Below, in pieces: positions 1 through 8,860 of a DNA stretch of 53,149 nt. Within the stretch, counting starts at the first letter, position 1, and each line of letters begins with the position of its first letter. The stretch comes from Candidatus Fermentithermobacillaceae bacterium. GTDB lineage: Bacteria > Bacillota > Sulfobacillia > Fermentithermobacillales > Fermentithermobacillaceae. A program made the position numbers and the translations under genes. The stretch is from the NCBI GenBank assembly GCA_018052455.1, contig JAGPNE010000003.1, forward strand, positions 53,283 to 106,431, in the 5' to 3' direction. Under the pieces are notes generated by a model. That model saw only the letters and a list, made by a program, of their open reading frames with translations, did no database searches and was not told the DNA's origin.

Positions 1-91
1 TATCAAACTCGGTGAAACCCAGACTACCAATTGTCGTTTCAAAAAAGGAAACTGGGCTTGTGTCACAAGACCTGAGACCTAGATCTAGATG

Positions 92-1981
92 TTACGAACC
101 TTGCTCTGCGCTAGGCTCAAGAGTCTCGGCCGAAACTCCCCTCTGAGTCTCCTTTCCTTCTGCTTCAATGCCATTCCCATTTCCTGCTGCAACTACGTCG
201 GTAAACTGCTTCTCATAAAGCGATTTGTAGAGCCCTCCCAACGCGATGAGCTCCTCGTGATTTCCAACCTCTTTGACCTCGCCGCTTTCAATAACATAGA
301 TTTTGTCGGCATTGCGGACCGTAGAAAGCCTATGCGCTATGACTATAGAAGTCCTCCCTTCAAAGAGCTTTTCGAGGGCTCTTTGAATCAAGAACTCGGT
401 ATACGCGTCAACTGAGGAAGTCGCTTCGTCTAGAATGAGAATCTTTGGATTAGCCAGGATAGCTCGTGCAAAAGAAAGGAGCTGCCTTTGGCCTACCGAC
501 AGTCGGGAACCTCGTTCGCGAACCTCAGTATCATACCCGTCAGGAAGATTGGATATGAATTCGTGAGCCCCCACGATTTTCGCTGCTTCTTCTACCTCTT
601 CATCTGTAGCATCTATTCGCCCATATCTGATGTTTTCTCGTATGGTCCCCGAGAAAATAAACGTATCCTGCAAAACTATCCCAAGTTGCTTCCTCAATGA
701 CTCTATGGTCACGTCACGTACATCAATACCATCTACCAAAACCCGGCCGCTTTGCACATCGTAAAACCTGCACAGAAGGTTTATTATTGAGCTTTTGCCG
801 GCACCCGTGGGCCCAACCAGGGCTACCGTTTCTTTTGGCAGAGCTTCTAGATTGATGCCATGAAGAACCGGCTGTTCAGGAATATATCCAAAAACCACAT
901 CCTCGAACTTGACATGTCCTTGTATGCTTGGAAGCTCGAGAGCGCCTTCTTTGTCAGTCACATTTGGCTCGGTATCTAACACTTCAAATATCCTTTCAGA
1001 CGAAACCCCTGCCTGCAAGACAAGGTTGTACATGTCTACTAGGTTCCGGATTGGCCAGAAGAATCTCGTCATGTAGTTCAAGAAGGCAGAAATAGTGCCG
1101 ACTGTAATGGCAGCTTCGCCCCAGGATATTTGAAGTCCTCCATAGTAAACGATCAACGCAGACCCCAGAGCTCCTATCAGGTCTACAACAGGATTGAACA
1201 ACGCCCGTAGCTTTTCCGCCTCCATCTGCGCTTCAAAACTCTTGTGTGTTGTCTCGGTGAATCTTTCCGCGTTGAGATCTTCACGAGAAAACGCTTGGAC
1301 AATTCGCATTCCCGTGATAGATTCCTGCAGGTTAGCACTTATGTCCGCAGCCCTACGTCTTACTTTATGGTACGCTCTGGTCATCCTTGTTCTCAAGGTC
1401 CATACTACTATGAACAAGATGGGCACAATGGCAAGAGCAACCATAGCTAGCTTAGAGTTCATCCTAAACATTATCACGACTATAGCGACCAAAGTAACAA
1501 GGTCACTCAAAAGGCCGAGGACACCCGAGGTAATAAGCTCATTTATTGACTCTACGTCACTAGTCACCCTCGACATTATGCGTCCAACCTGGAGCCTATC
1601 ATAAAAATCAAGACCTAGATCTTGAAGGTGCGAAAAGAGCCGGCGCCTCATTGAAAAAAGCATATTGTGCCCAACCCATGCCATCATGTATTGCTGGCTA
1701 ACGCGGACAATTTCTGTTGCAGCTATCACTGCAAAGTAAAGCAAAGCAGTTCTGGAAACTTGCTCAACACTGCCTGAGGGTATGTCTGTATCCAAAACCC
1801 TCTTTATGAGCAGTGGGCCGACTGTGCCCATAAGAGAAACCGCTATCGTCATTACCAACGCCAAGGACAATTGCCATTTGAACGGGACGATAAACTCCTT
1901 TAACCTGGGCAAATGGCTAAAATTTACTTCCTTCAGTTCGATATCACCTGTGTCTAATCCCCCAGGACCATGATGTCCCAT
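92..1981 (-). CDS. ABC exporter, permease-ATPase subunit B
   Basis: Half-size type IV ABC exporter of 629 residues: six-helix membrane domain (about residues 30-330), then a nucleotide-binding domain. Walker A is GPTGAGKSS, the signature is variant (LSVGQ), Walker B is LILDEATSS with the catalytic Glu, and the switch His is present (IAHRLS). A short His-containing N-terminus (MGHHGPGG) precedes the first helix. Its ATG overlaps the stop codon of subunit A by one base (TAATG), with a perfect SD (AAGGAGGTG) inside the end of that gene, so the two are translationally coupled and almost certainly form a heterodimer. Family members export drugs, lipids or peptides; the substrate cannot be read from sequence. 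The PadR gene upstream suggests inducible efflux. Confidence 0.93.
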   Translation of the reverse strand: MGHHGPGGLDTGDIELKEVNFSHLPRLKEFIVPFKWQLSLALVMTIAVSLMGTVGPLLIKRVLDTDIPSGSVEQVSRTALLYFAVIAATEIVRVSQQYMMAWVGHNMLFSMRRRLFSHLQDLGLDFYDRLQVGRIMSRVTSDVESINELITSGVLGLLSDLVTLVAIVVIMFRMNSKLAMVALAIVPILFIVVWTLRTRMTRAYHKVRRRAADISANLQESITGMRIVQAFSREDLNAERFTETTHKSFEAQMEAEKLRALFNPVVDLIGALGSALIVYYGGLQISWGEAAITVGTISAFLNYMTRFFWPIRNLVDMYNLVLQAGVSSERIFEVLDTEPNVTDKEGALELPSIQGHVKFEDVVFGYIPEQPVLHGINLEALPKETVALVGPTGAGKSSIINLLCRFYDVQSGRVLVDGIDVRDVTIESLRKQLGIVLQDTFIFSGTIRENIRYGRIDATDEEVEEAAKIVGAHEFISNLPDGYDTEVRERGSRLSVGQRQLLSFARAILANPKILILDEATSSVDAYTEFLIQRALEKLFEGRTSIVIAHRLSTVRNADKIYVIESGEVKEVGNHEELIALGGLYKSLYEKQFTDVVAAGNGNGIEAEGKETQRGVSAETLEPSAEQGS

Positions 1982-3765
1982 TAGTAGCCACCTCCTTGGT
2001 CTTCAATAGATTGGGTGTTGCTTTTGTCCCAAAAGTCAATCTCTTGGGGTCTGAACTGCAAATTGTATATGGCGGTGTATATTCCACCTAACTGCAACAG
2101 TTCTTCATGAGTACCTTCTTCTGCTATCCTGCCGTTGTCAAGTACTATTACTCGATCGGCGTCTCGAACGGTTGACAGTCTTTGGGCTATTATGAACGCT
2201 GTCCTGTCTTTGAGGAGTCTGGAAAATGCTTGTTGAATCTGCATCTCAGTTTCAACGTCAACGCTAGACGTCGACTCATCAAGGAGGAGGATTCTGGCAT
2301 CCATGAGTAGAGCGCGAGCAATAGCGACTCTTTGCTTCTGTCCTCCTGACAACCCTACACCTCGTTCTCCGATTATAGTGTCGTACCCGTCAGGTAGGCT
2401 CATAATAAAATCGTGGATATGAGCAGCCTTTGCTGCCTCCATAATCTCATGATCGGTAGCTTCGGGTTTCCCATAGGCTATGTTGTCCCTCAAAGATGCC
2501 GAAAACAGAAAGGTCTCCTGAGTAACAATGCCTATCTGCCTCCTCAAGCTTTCAACTGTCACATCCCGAATATCCATACCATCTATGAGTATCCTGCCCT
2601 CAGTAACGTCATAAAACCGTGGTATGAGATTGATAAGAGTGGTCTTGCCCGAACCGGTACCCCCAAGAATCGCAACTGTTTCGCCTGGAGAAACATCCAA
2701 GTTTATGTTTTTAAGAACCATGTTAACCCCATCGTATGCGAAACTGACATTCTCAAATGTAACCCTACCCTCTATTTTCCCGATGGGCTTGGCTCCAGGT
2801 TTGTCTCTTACATCGGCTTGGGTATCCAAGATCTCAAAGATTCTTTCACCTGACGCAATTGTTCTTTGAACCATGCTCACCTGCCAACCGAGCATTCGTA
2901 TTGGACCTAACAATTGTCCCAGCAACATGTTGAAAGACATGAGAGTTCCAAGAGTAAGCTCGGTAGAGATAACTTGACGTCCACCGTACCAAAGAATAAT
3001 CGCTAGGGACATCTCTGTGAGCAGCCTCATAAGTGACCAGTTTATCGCAGAAAGCCTCTCTGCCCTGATGCTGCGCTGCAACAGCTCTTTGTTATCTCTT
3101 TCAAATTTCTCCATTTCATATTGCTTTCTTGCAAAGGCCTTTACTACTCTTTGTCCTGATATGTTTTCCTGTATTCTAGTGTTTACCACGGCTACTTGCT
3201 GCTGAATGTCAGTGAACATCGGGCGCACCTTCGTTGCGTATACCTGCACCCGCCATGCAAGAACAGGAACGGTAACCATGGCTACGAGAGTAAGCTGCCA
3301 ATTCAGAGACAGCATAAGAATCAGGGTAGCAAAAAAGGAAACGGCATTTGATATGATTTGGATCGCACCGTTAGACAAAAACCTCTGTGCAGCATCTACG
3401 TCGGAAGTCACTCGCGACATGATTTGACCTGTCTGGGTCTGGTCGTAAAAACTATACGAGAGCTGCTGCAGATGCTTGTACAACGTGTTCCTTATATCGA
3501 AAACTACCTTCTGGCCTGCGTAAGCCATGTTGAAGCGCTGAAGGTACTGAATTACCCCTTTGAGCGCTGCAACGCCAAATATGGCAACTGCTCCATATAT
3601 TAGAAGGTCGTAAGACTCGGTTGCCAATACGTCGTCGACAACCCATCTTATGACCATAGGCTGCAAAAGAGTCAAGCCAGATATTGCTAAAAGAAATATG
3701 AACGCAAGTACATATCGTTTCCAGTATGGAGCTGCGAATTTTAGCAACCTGCCAAGAACGCTCAT
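1981..3765 (-). CDS. ABC exporter, permease-ATPase subunit A
   Basis: Partner half-transporter of 594 residues: membrane domain about residues 15-310, then a nucleotide-binding domain. Walker A is GGTGSGKTT, the signature is canonical LSGGQ, and Walker B is LLLDESTSS with the Glu. The switch-loop His is replaced by Gln (IIAQRLSTV), whereas subunit B keeps His. Heterodimeric exporters commonly have one unequal ATP site, so one composite site here may be weakened (inference). The ATG follows an SD-like AAGGTGGT at eight-base spacing. The 131 bases between this gene and the PadR gene upstream hold no gene. PadR, A and B probably form one operon read leftward. Confidence 0.93.
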   Translation of the reverse strand: MSVLGRLLKFAAPYWKRYVLAFIFLLAISGLTLLQPMVIRWVVDDVLATESYDLLIYGAVAIFGVAALKGVIQYLQRFNMAYAGQKVVFDIRNTLYKHLQQLSYSFYDQTQTGQIMSRVTSDVDAAQRFLSNGAIQIISNAVSFFATLILMLSLNWQLTLVAMVTVPVLAWRVQVYATKVRPMFTDIQQQVAVVNTRIQENISGQRVVKAFARKQYEMEKFERDNKELLQRSIRAERLSAINWSLMRLLTEMSLAIILWYGGRQVISTELTLGTLMSFNMLLGQLLGPIRMLGWQVSMVQRTIASGERIFEILDTQADVRDKPGAKPIGKIEGRVTFENVSFAYDGVNMVLKNINLDVSPGETVAILGGTGSGKTTLINLIPRFYDVTEGRILIDGMDIRDVTVESLRRQIGIVTQETFLFSASLRDNIAYGKPEATDHEIMEAAKAAHIHDFIMSLPDGYDTIIGERGVGLSGGQKQRVAIARALLMDARILLLDESTSSVDVETEMQIQQAFSRLLKDRTAFIIAQRLSTVRDADRVIVLDNGRIAEEGTHEELLQLGGIYTAIYNLQFRPQEIDFWDKSNTQSIEDQGGGY

Positions 3766-3896
3766 GTAAACATACCACCTTTTTTCCCAACAATACTGTG
3801 TTCTATGAAACAGACGGCACTACGAGCCTAGTACTCAATAATCTCATTGCACGAGATACTCCCATCACGCATCGTCCGAGTGATTCCCAACCTCTA

Positions 3897-4331
3897 TCAG
3901 GAACCGTAGTCGATTTTGTGGTACCTATCCATAAACCTGGAGAGGATCCCTATGTTGAGCCTTATGGTTTCAGCCCATACTGAAAGAAGATCGTAGCCGT
4001 CAGGAGTCATGGCATAGACACGTCTCGCAGCCCCTGTACCCGAAGTATCCCATTGGGATTCAATCATCCCTCTTTTTTCTAACCTTCGCAGATACCTATA
4101 AACCATACCTGGGTCTTGATTATCTCCAAAACCAAATTCCTCGAGACGTGGAATAAGCTCATAACCGTATGATTCTTGTTCACTTAGAAGTAGCAGAAGG
4201 CAAGCTTCCATAAACCCTTCCGGTTTAACGGCACCGTCTGACCGTTGCCCCTGATGCCAGTCACGACCGTCTGCATGGGTATGGTCTCCGCATTCGCTAT
4301 CTGTCGGCTTTCCATGTTCGTAGAACGTCAC
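3897..4331 (-). CDS. PadR-family transcriptional regulator
   Basis: Winged-helix repressor of 144 residues. The PadR core begins near residue 40 (ACLLLLLSEQESYGYELIPRL) and runs through the recognition helix (MVYRYLRRLEKRGMIES) and wing (GAARRVYAMTPDG). Start is GTG after AAGGAGG, six to seven bases away. The first 38 residues are an unusual polar extension rich in His and Cys (EHGKPTDSECGDHTHADGRDWH), not part of the normal fold; it might bind metal, which is inference. PadR proteins usually repress their own operon and an adjacent efflux pump and are released by the pump's substrate. The two ABC genes directly downstream fit that pattern. Confidence 0.9.
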   Translation of the reverse strand: MTFYEHGKPTDSECGDHTHADGRDWHQGQRSDGAVKPEGFMEACLLLLLSEQESYGYELIPRLEEFGFGDNQDPGMVYRYLRRLEKRGMIESQWDTSGTGAARRVYAMTPDGYDLLSVWAETIRLNIGILSRFMDRYHKIDYGS

Positions 4332-4524
4332 TTTATCCCTCCTTTATCTTCATTGTGGACCGGATGGCACATATATGCAAGCTACACATATGTATTCTAC
4401 AGAAACCGAAAAATTCCTTCTTCGAAACATTGTTTTCTATCTAATATGGGATTCTCCAGAACACCTGCTACCCGCCTCACATCGAACATTGGTTGCTATC
4501 GTGAAATCAAATATCCCTCTATCA

Positions 4525-4533
4525 TGTTAGAAT
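4525..4533 (+). promoter_or_regulatory. candidate extended -10 promoter for the helicase gene
   Basis: TG-T-TAGAAT matches an extended -10 element; no good -35 is visible. Transcription would begin near 4540, leaving a leader of about 40 bases to the CTG start at 4583 but only about 10 bases, with no SD, to the GTG at 4550. The rest of the 4332-4549 gap holds the PadR SD on the minus strand and an AT-rich imperfect dyad around CATATATG / CATATG (about 4368-4393) that could be a PadR operator. Confidence 0.35.
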
Positions 4534-4567
4534 AATCTTGGCACTATAAGTGAGCGCTAATTGCGAC

Positions 4568-4574
4568 AAGGAGG
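4568..4574 (+). promoter_or_regulatory. ribosome binding site implying a CTG start
   Basis: AAGGAGG lies eight bases before an in-frame CTG at 4583. The upstream in-frame GTG at 4550 has no SD, and the next ATG (4622) is 47 bases past the SD. The best-supported initiation codon is therefore CTG. Confidence 0.6.
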
Positions 4575-4582
4575 TACTCAAC

Positions 4583-6688
4583 CTGAAGTCAAGACTTTCA
4601 CTTTCTGACAGCAAAGAAGATATGGCTCGTTTCTTAGAAGATGCCTTTGATGAGAACGGAGCCTTAGCATCCCTGATACCTGGTTTTGAGGACCGACCCC
4701 AGCAAATGGAGATGGCCAAACTCGTGCTCAGATCCTTATCTGAAGGAGAACATCTCATAGTCGAGGCAGGGACTGGAGTTGGCAAGTCCCTTGCATACTT
4801 GATACCTGGAGTTTACTGGTGTTTAGCAACAAAGAACCGACTCATCATATCTACACACACAGTAAACCTTCAGCAGCAGCTGGTAAACAAAGATATTCCC
4901 CTGGTTGCTCAACTTTTTGACGATATAGGAGCCTTCAAGTACGCTTTATTCAAGGGTCGCAGCCACTATCTGTGCTTGAGAAAATGGAACAGAGTTTATG
5001 AGGACACGCAAGGCAGACTCAAACTAGTCCAGCCAACCAAGGATGAATTAATCCTTCAAGACATCTCGGATTTGATCGACTCTGGCAATTGGAATGGAGA
5101 CAGAGACACCATTCCTTTTGCTATTAGCGAGACCACTTGGAGCGGCATATCTTCTGAAAGCGATAGGTGTATGTCTTCAAAATGCCCGTTTCGAGAGGCC
5201 TGTTTCTACATGAAACAACGAAGATATTTAGAGGAGTGCCACGTTGTGGTAGTTAACCATGCCCTTTTTGCAGCTCATCTAAAACTCTTCGTCGATACAG
5301 CCGGCAAAACATCTCTGCTACCAGCATTCGAAGGAGTCATTTTTGACGAAGCCCACCATATAGACGAGGTATTTAGGGATAGCCTCACGTTTGATATAGG
5401 ATATAGCCGAGTGAGACGCCTTTCAGACGATACTCTCCGGCTCCTTTCGCGCCATCCGTTTTCCAAGTTAGTGCCACAAGGCACACAAAATCGTCTACAG
5501 TCCGACCTAGAGCAATCGCTTGCGCTAGTGGAGAATAACTTGTCTTTCCTTGACCCCTCTTTACTCAGTCTAACTACCTATAGGCCAGGCAGAGGTAAAA
5601 AGGCCAATGATTCTCCCAGGGACCGGAACAAGTGCAGGTTAACCGAGCCAGGCCTCGTGGATGAAAAGCTAATCCAGTCTTTTAAGAATCTGGGTTCGTT
5701 GGTAGCAGACTGGACCGAATTTGATCTTTCTGACGAAGAGAGGTTTGAGGCAAATGCCTTGGCTAGAAGATACGTGAACATGGCGTCAATCGCTGAGCGA
5801 ATCAATATTCTTGAGGGTGACAGTTCCTCTTTTGTATACTGGTCTGAAATCGAAGAAAGAGGAAGACAACGCCAGGTAACGCTACGGGGTTCGCCTCTTG
5901 AAATTGACTCATATCTCAATGAAAACCTATGGTCTTCGTTGAACTCGGCAATATTGACCTCGGCTACTTTGGCAACAGACAATTCCTTCGAATACATCAA
6001 GAGCGTAGTGGGGATAGATGCAAATGAAGCAGTCTTCGGATCTCCTTTCAACTATTCTAATCAGGTTTGCTTGTGTGTGCCCCAAGATGTTCGCGGAGCT
6101 GACCCCAATAAGCCCGGGTTCGATGAGTACGTAGCGGAAGCAATCCTAGACATTGTCGATCTCGTACAGGGGCGCACTTTTGTACTGTTCACATCAAGAA
6201 GATCCCTGCATAATGTGAGTGCTTTGACAAGGAACAGAATAGAGGAAAAAGGGTTCCCTGTTCTTGTTCAAGATGAAATGCCTAGGGAGAGTTTGCTCTT
6301 GGAGTTCAAGAAGGCAGGCAATGCGGTGCTTATGGGACTTGATTCGTTTTGGGAAGGTGTAGACGTACCTGGTGAGGCACTTTCCTGTGTAGTTATTACC
6401 AAATTGCCTTTCCCAGTTCCCGACCATCCTCTTATGCAAGCGAGAGAGGATCTATGGAAAGAACAAGGCCTTAGCCCCTTTGCACACTATTCCTTGCCGC
6501 TTGCTACTTTGAAACTCAAGCAAGGTTTCGGGCGTTTGATACGTTCAAAAACAGATACTGGCGCGGTAGTGATACTAGATTCGAGAATACTGACCAAGAA
6601 CTACGGGAAATCCATCTTGCGAAGCCTTCCTCCCGCTACCTTTACAAACAATCTTGATGATATCACAAGGTTCATTACCTATAGCTAG
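4583..6688 (+). CDS. dinG: ATP-dependent DNA helicase, DinG/XPD-like Fe-S family
   Basis: Superfamily 2 helicase of about 701 residues, predicted to unwind 5'-to-3' in repair of R-loops and stalled forks. Walker A is AGTGVGKS (about residues 62-69), the DEAH box lies in VIFDEAHHID, and the C-terminal motifs include SATLA, GLDSFWEGVDVPG and QGFGRLIRS. Four cysteines between motifs I and II (one in YLCLRK, then three in RCMSSKCPFREAC) match the [4Fe-4S] site of DinG/XPD proteins. There is no N-terminal exonuclease domain, so it is DinG/YoaA type rather than the Bacillus nuclease fusion. Start placed at CTG 4583 because of the perfect SD; the alternative is GTG 4550 (712 residues). Transcribed alone and convergent with the aminotransferase downstream. 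Confidence 0.92.
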   Translation: MKSRLSLSDSKEDMARFLEDAFDENGALASLIPGFEDRPQQMEMAKLVLRSLSEGEHLIVEAGTGVGKSLAYLIPGVYWCLATKNRLIISTHTVNLQQQLVNKDIPLVAQLFDDIGAFKYALFKGRSHYLCLRKWNRVYEDTQGRLKLVQPTKDELILQDISDLIDSGNWNGDRDTIPFAISETTWSGISSESDRCMSSKCPFREACFYMKQRRYLEECHVVVVNHALFAAHLKLFVDTAGKTSLLPAFEGVIFDEAHHIDEVFRDSLTFDIGYSRVRRLSDDTLRLLSRHPFSKLVPQGTQNRLQSDLEQSLALVENNLSFLDPSLLSLTTYRPGRGKKANDSPRDRNKCRLTEPGLVDEKLIQSFKNLGSLVADWTEFDLSDEERFEANALARRYVNMASIAERINILEGDSSSFVYWSEIEERGRQRQVTLRGSPLEIDSYLNENLWSSLNSAILTSATLATDNSFEYIKSVVGIDANEAVFGSPFNYSNQVCLCVPQDVRGADPNKPGFDEYVAEAILDIVDLVQGRTFVLFTSRRSLHNVSALTRNRIEEKGFPVLVQDEMPRESLLLEFKKAGNAVLMGLDSFWEGVDVPGEALSCVVITKLPFPVPDHPLMQAREDLWKEQGLSPFAHYSLPLATLKLKQGFGRLIRSKTDTGAVVILDSRILTKNYGKSILRSLPPATFTNNLDDITRFITYS

Positions 6689-6706
6689 GGAAAACACTGT
6701 CTTACA

Positions 6707-6742
6707 AGAAGGGATGCCCGTTTGATACCGAGCATCCCTTCT
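6707..6742. terminator. shared hairpin between convergent genes
   Basis: Perfect 11-bp inverted repeat (AGAAGGGATGC / GCATCCCTTCT) with a 14-base loop, lying between the stops of the plus-strand helicase and the minus-strand aminotransferase. Neither side has a good T-run, so it is a stem-only candidate for two-way termination or 3'-end protection. Confidence 0.5.
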
Positions 6743-6768
6743 CCAAGATCGGGACACCAGGCTCTCCT

Positions 6769-7935
6769 CTACTTATAAACAGAGGATGCAGCTTGCAAAG
6801 CGACTCCGGGGACAATTTTGGCTCCCATAGAAACCAAAATGCCTTCCAGCGCACCCAAGAATGTAATGACGTTGCACCTCGTCGAATTAGTGCCCATGAG
6901 ACCTATGCGCCATACCTTACCCTTAAAAACACCCAGACCCGATCCAATTTCTATATTGAACTCGTTAAGAAGCCGTCTCCGGACCTCCGCATCATCTGCT
7001 CCATCGGGCAAGTAGACCGTGGTTAAGCTCGGCAGACGATACTTTTGTTCTACCACGAGCATCATTCCCATGGCTTCCAAACCCGCGACCAATGCCTTCT
7101 GATTAAGTTCGTGTCTTGCCCACCGGGCCTCCAGCCCTTCTTCTTTTATGATTCTCAGCGCCTCGTTAAAAGCGTATATCATGTTGATGGGCGCCGTGTG
7201 GTGATAAAACCTCTCGCCACCCCAGTAGCGCGATATCATTGAAAGATCGAGGTACCAACTCTGGCACTTAGTCTTTCTGTTTCTTATAAAATCAACGCCT
7301 TTTTCGCCAACTGTTACAGGCGCTAGCCCCGGAGGACAACTCAAACACTTCTGAGTGCCCGAATAAACAAAATCTAACTTCAATTCATCTACCGGGACTT
7401 TCACGCCGCCCAAAGATGTGACTGCGTCAACTACAACACGCATACCATTTTCGTGAGCCATGCAAGCGATTTCTTCGAGGGGCTGCAGCACACCTGTAGA
7501 GGTCTCAGCATGCACTATTCCTACTATCTTGGCATCCGGGTTCGCATGTATTGCCTTTTTCACATCTTCGGGATCAATGATTCTTCCCCATGGTGTGTCT
7601 ACTCGTACGACTACTGCTCCGGCTCTTTCCGCCACGTCTACCATGCGCTCGCCAAAAACACCCGCTACGCATATGATTGCCTTATCTCCATGCTCGAGAG
7701 AGTTCACTATTGCGGTTTCCATACCCGCCGAACCGGTACCTGAAATTGGTATCGTAAGTTCGTTCTTAGTTTCAAACACGTAACGGAGAAGTTCTGTGGT
7801 TTCATCCATAATCTCGACAAAATCTGGATCTAGATGGCCAATGGTTGGTTCGGAAAGTGCCCTCAACACTCTCGGATCCGCATTGCTCGGACCTGGCCCC
7901 AAAAGAATCTTGGATTTTGGATTTCGTTCATTCAT
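6769..7935 (-). CDS. alanine:glyoxylate / serine:pyruvate aminotransferase family
   Basis: Class V PLP enzyme of 388 residues. It opens with the family motif LLGPGPSNADPRVLRAL; SGTGSAGMET binds the cofactor phosphate, Asp170 (VVVDAVTS) contacts the pyridine nitrogen, and Lys196 (SGTQKCLSCPPG) is the Schiff-base lysine. Members transfer amino groups between Ala or Ser and glyoxylate or pyruvate. The gene lies 33 bases after an aldolase that closely resembles 4-hydroxy-2-oxoglutarate aldolase, which releases glyoxylate; turning glyoxylate into glycine is therefore the likely job (inference). ATG start with a purine-rich stretch (AAGGAGGAGAG) slightly upstream of ideal spacing. Last gene of the nrdR-nrdJ run. 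Confidence 0.9.
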   Translation of the reverse strand: MNERNPKSKILLGPGPSNADPRVLRALSEPTIGHLDPDFVEIMDETTELLRYVFETKNELTIPISGTGSAGMETAIVNSLEHGDKAIICVAGVFGERMVDVAERAGAVVVRVDTPWGRIIDPEDVKKAIHANPDAKIVGIVHAETSTGVLQPLEEIACMAHENGMRVVVDAVTSLGGVKVPVDELKLDFVYSGTQKCLSCPPGLAPVTVGEKGVDFIRNRKTKCQSWYLDLSMISRYWGGERFYHHTAPINMIYAFNEALRIIKEEGLEARWARHELNQKALVAGLEAMGMMLVVEQKYRLPSLTTVYLPDGADDAEVRRRLLNEFNIEIGSGLGVFKGKVWRIGLMGTNSTRCNVITFLGALEGILVSMGAKIVPGVALQAASSVYK

Positions 7936-7968
7936 TTGCTAAGTCTCTCCTCCTTCTGAATTCTGATT

Positions 7969-8847
7969 CTAGATAAGGTCAAGTTCTTTTAGAGCAACCC
8001 TTATCTCCTCTTTTTCTTTTTCGCCAACCGGCAGGATAGGCCTCCTAGGCAGACCTCCGAAATAACCTATGAGGTCCAAAGCCGCCTTGAGACCTGCAAC
8101 GCCATATTTCCCAGTTACCAGGTTGTTAAGCTTAAGTATACTCTTCTGCACAGATCTAGCCTCGTCAAGATTGCCCTGCTCAACCAAAACGCAAATCTTC
8201 ACGCACAGATCTGGGGCGACGTTAGCAAGAGCTAGTGTCCCTCCCTTTGCCCCCATGACCAGACTTGGCATAAGAAAACTCGCCGAACCGGCGAACACAG
8301 CGAAATCTTCTGGAACATCCCTTAGAATCTCGGATATTTGGACTATGTTTGGGCTCGAATCTTTTACTCCCCTTATGTTGGGGTGCTGACACAGCCTCCT
8401 TATCAAAGAAGGAGTCATGTTCAAACCTGTATTGGCAGGCATATTGTACAGCAATATCGGAATTGGAGAGGCATCGGCAACATCCTTGTAGTATGCCTCT
8501 AGCGCATTTTCGTTCATGTTGGCTTTAAAATAGTGCGGGGAGATGACCAGCGCTGCATCTGCGCCTGCATCTGCGGCCCTCTTTGTTAGCCTTATTGTTG
8601 CCCTAGTGCTCTCGGAGCCTGCGCCTGCAATTACCAGTTTGTCCTTAGGAAAGTGCTTCCGAGTATAGGTCCACAGTTCAACTTTTTCGTCCTCGTCCAC
8701 ATAGGGTTGTTCGCCGTTGGAACCAAGAACAACGACGCCCGAGAGTCCCGTTTTTCCCCATCTAGCCAAGTTTTCGTCTAGCTTAGCATACGCAATCTCC
8801 TCGTCCACAAACGGCGTAGGAATTGGAGCAAAAATACCTTTGAACAC
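7969..8847 (-). CDS. 4-hydroxy-2-oxoglutarate aldolase-like (DapA superfamily)
   Basis: Class I aldolase with a TIM barrel of 292 residues. Schiff-base Lys162 is in GVKDSS, catalytic Tyr134 in LLYNMPANTG, and the keto-acid loop is GSNGE (residues 42-46) rather than the DapA-type GTTGE. GSNGE, the AGSESTRAT stretch, DASPIPILLYNMPANTGL and the C-terminal GYFGG recall animal mitochondrial HOGA1 more than lysine-pathway DapA (from memory, not an alignment). HOGA splits 4-hydroxy-2-oxoglutarate into pyruvate and glyoxylate, fitting the aminotransferase next door. The start is set at a GTG preceded by AAGGGAG at eight bases; a longer reading frame (to 8886) would overlap nrdJ. Other DapA-like keto-acid aldolases remain possible. 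Confidence 0.85.
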   Translation of the reverse strand: MFKGIFAPIPTPFVDEEIAYAKLDENLARWGKTGLSGVVVLGSNGEQPYVDEDEKVELWTYTRKHFPKDKLVIAGAGSESTRATIRLTKRAADAGADAALVISPHYFKANMNENALEAYYKDVADASPIPILLYNMPANTGLNMTPSLIRRLCQHPNIRGVKDSSPNIVQISEILRDVPEDFAVFAGSASFLMPSLVMGAKGGTLALANVAPDLCVKICVLVEQGNLDEARSVQKSILKLNNLVTGKYGVAGLKAALDLIGYFGGLPRRPILPVGEKEKEEIRVALKELDLI

Positions 8848-8860
8848 GCTGATCACTCCC

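Noticed and set aside
1..91. Palindromes CTTGTGTCACAAG (57-69) and CTAGATCTAG (78-87) as a terminator of the ABC operon
   Set aside because: Stems have almost no loop and no T-run follows in the direction of transcription; nothing else is seen in this edge piece.
6575..6757. 60-codon minus-strand frame with a fair SD (GGAG)
   Set aside because: Overlaps the helicase 3' end and runs through the terminator hairpin; peptide shows no pattern of a real protein.
8848..8860. Cobalamin riboswitch before or within the nrdJ operon
   Set aside because: Gaps around nrdJ are too short (13 and 50 bases) and no B12-box-like sequence was seen before nrdR.
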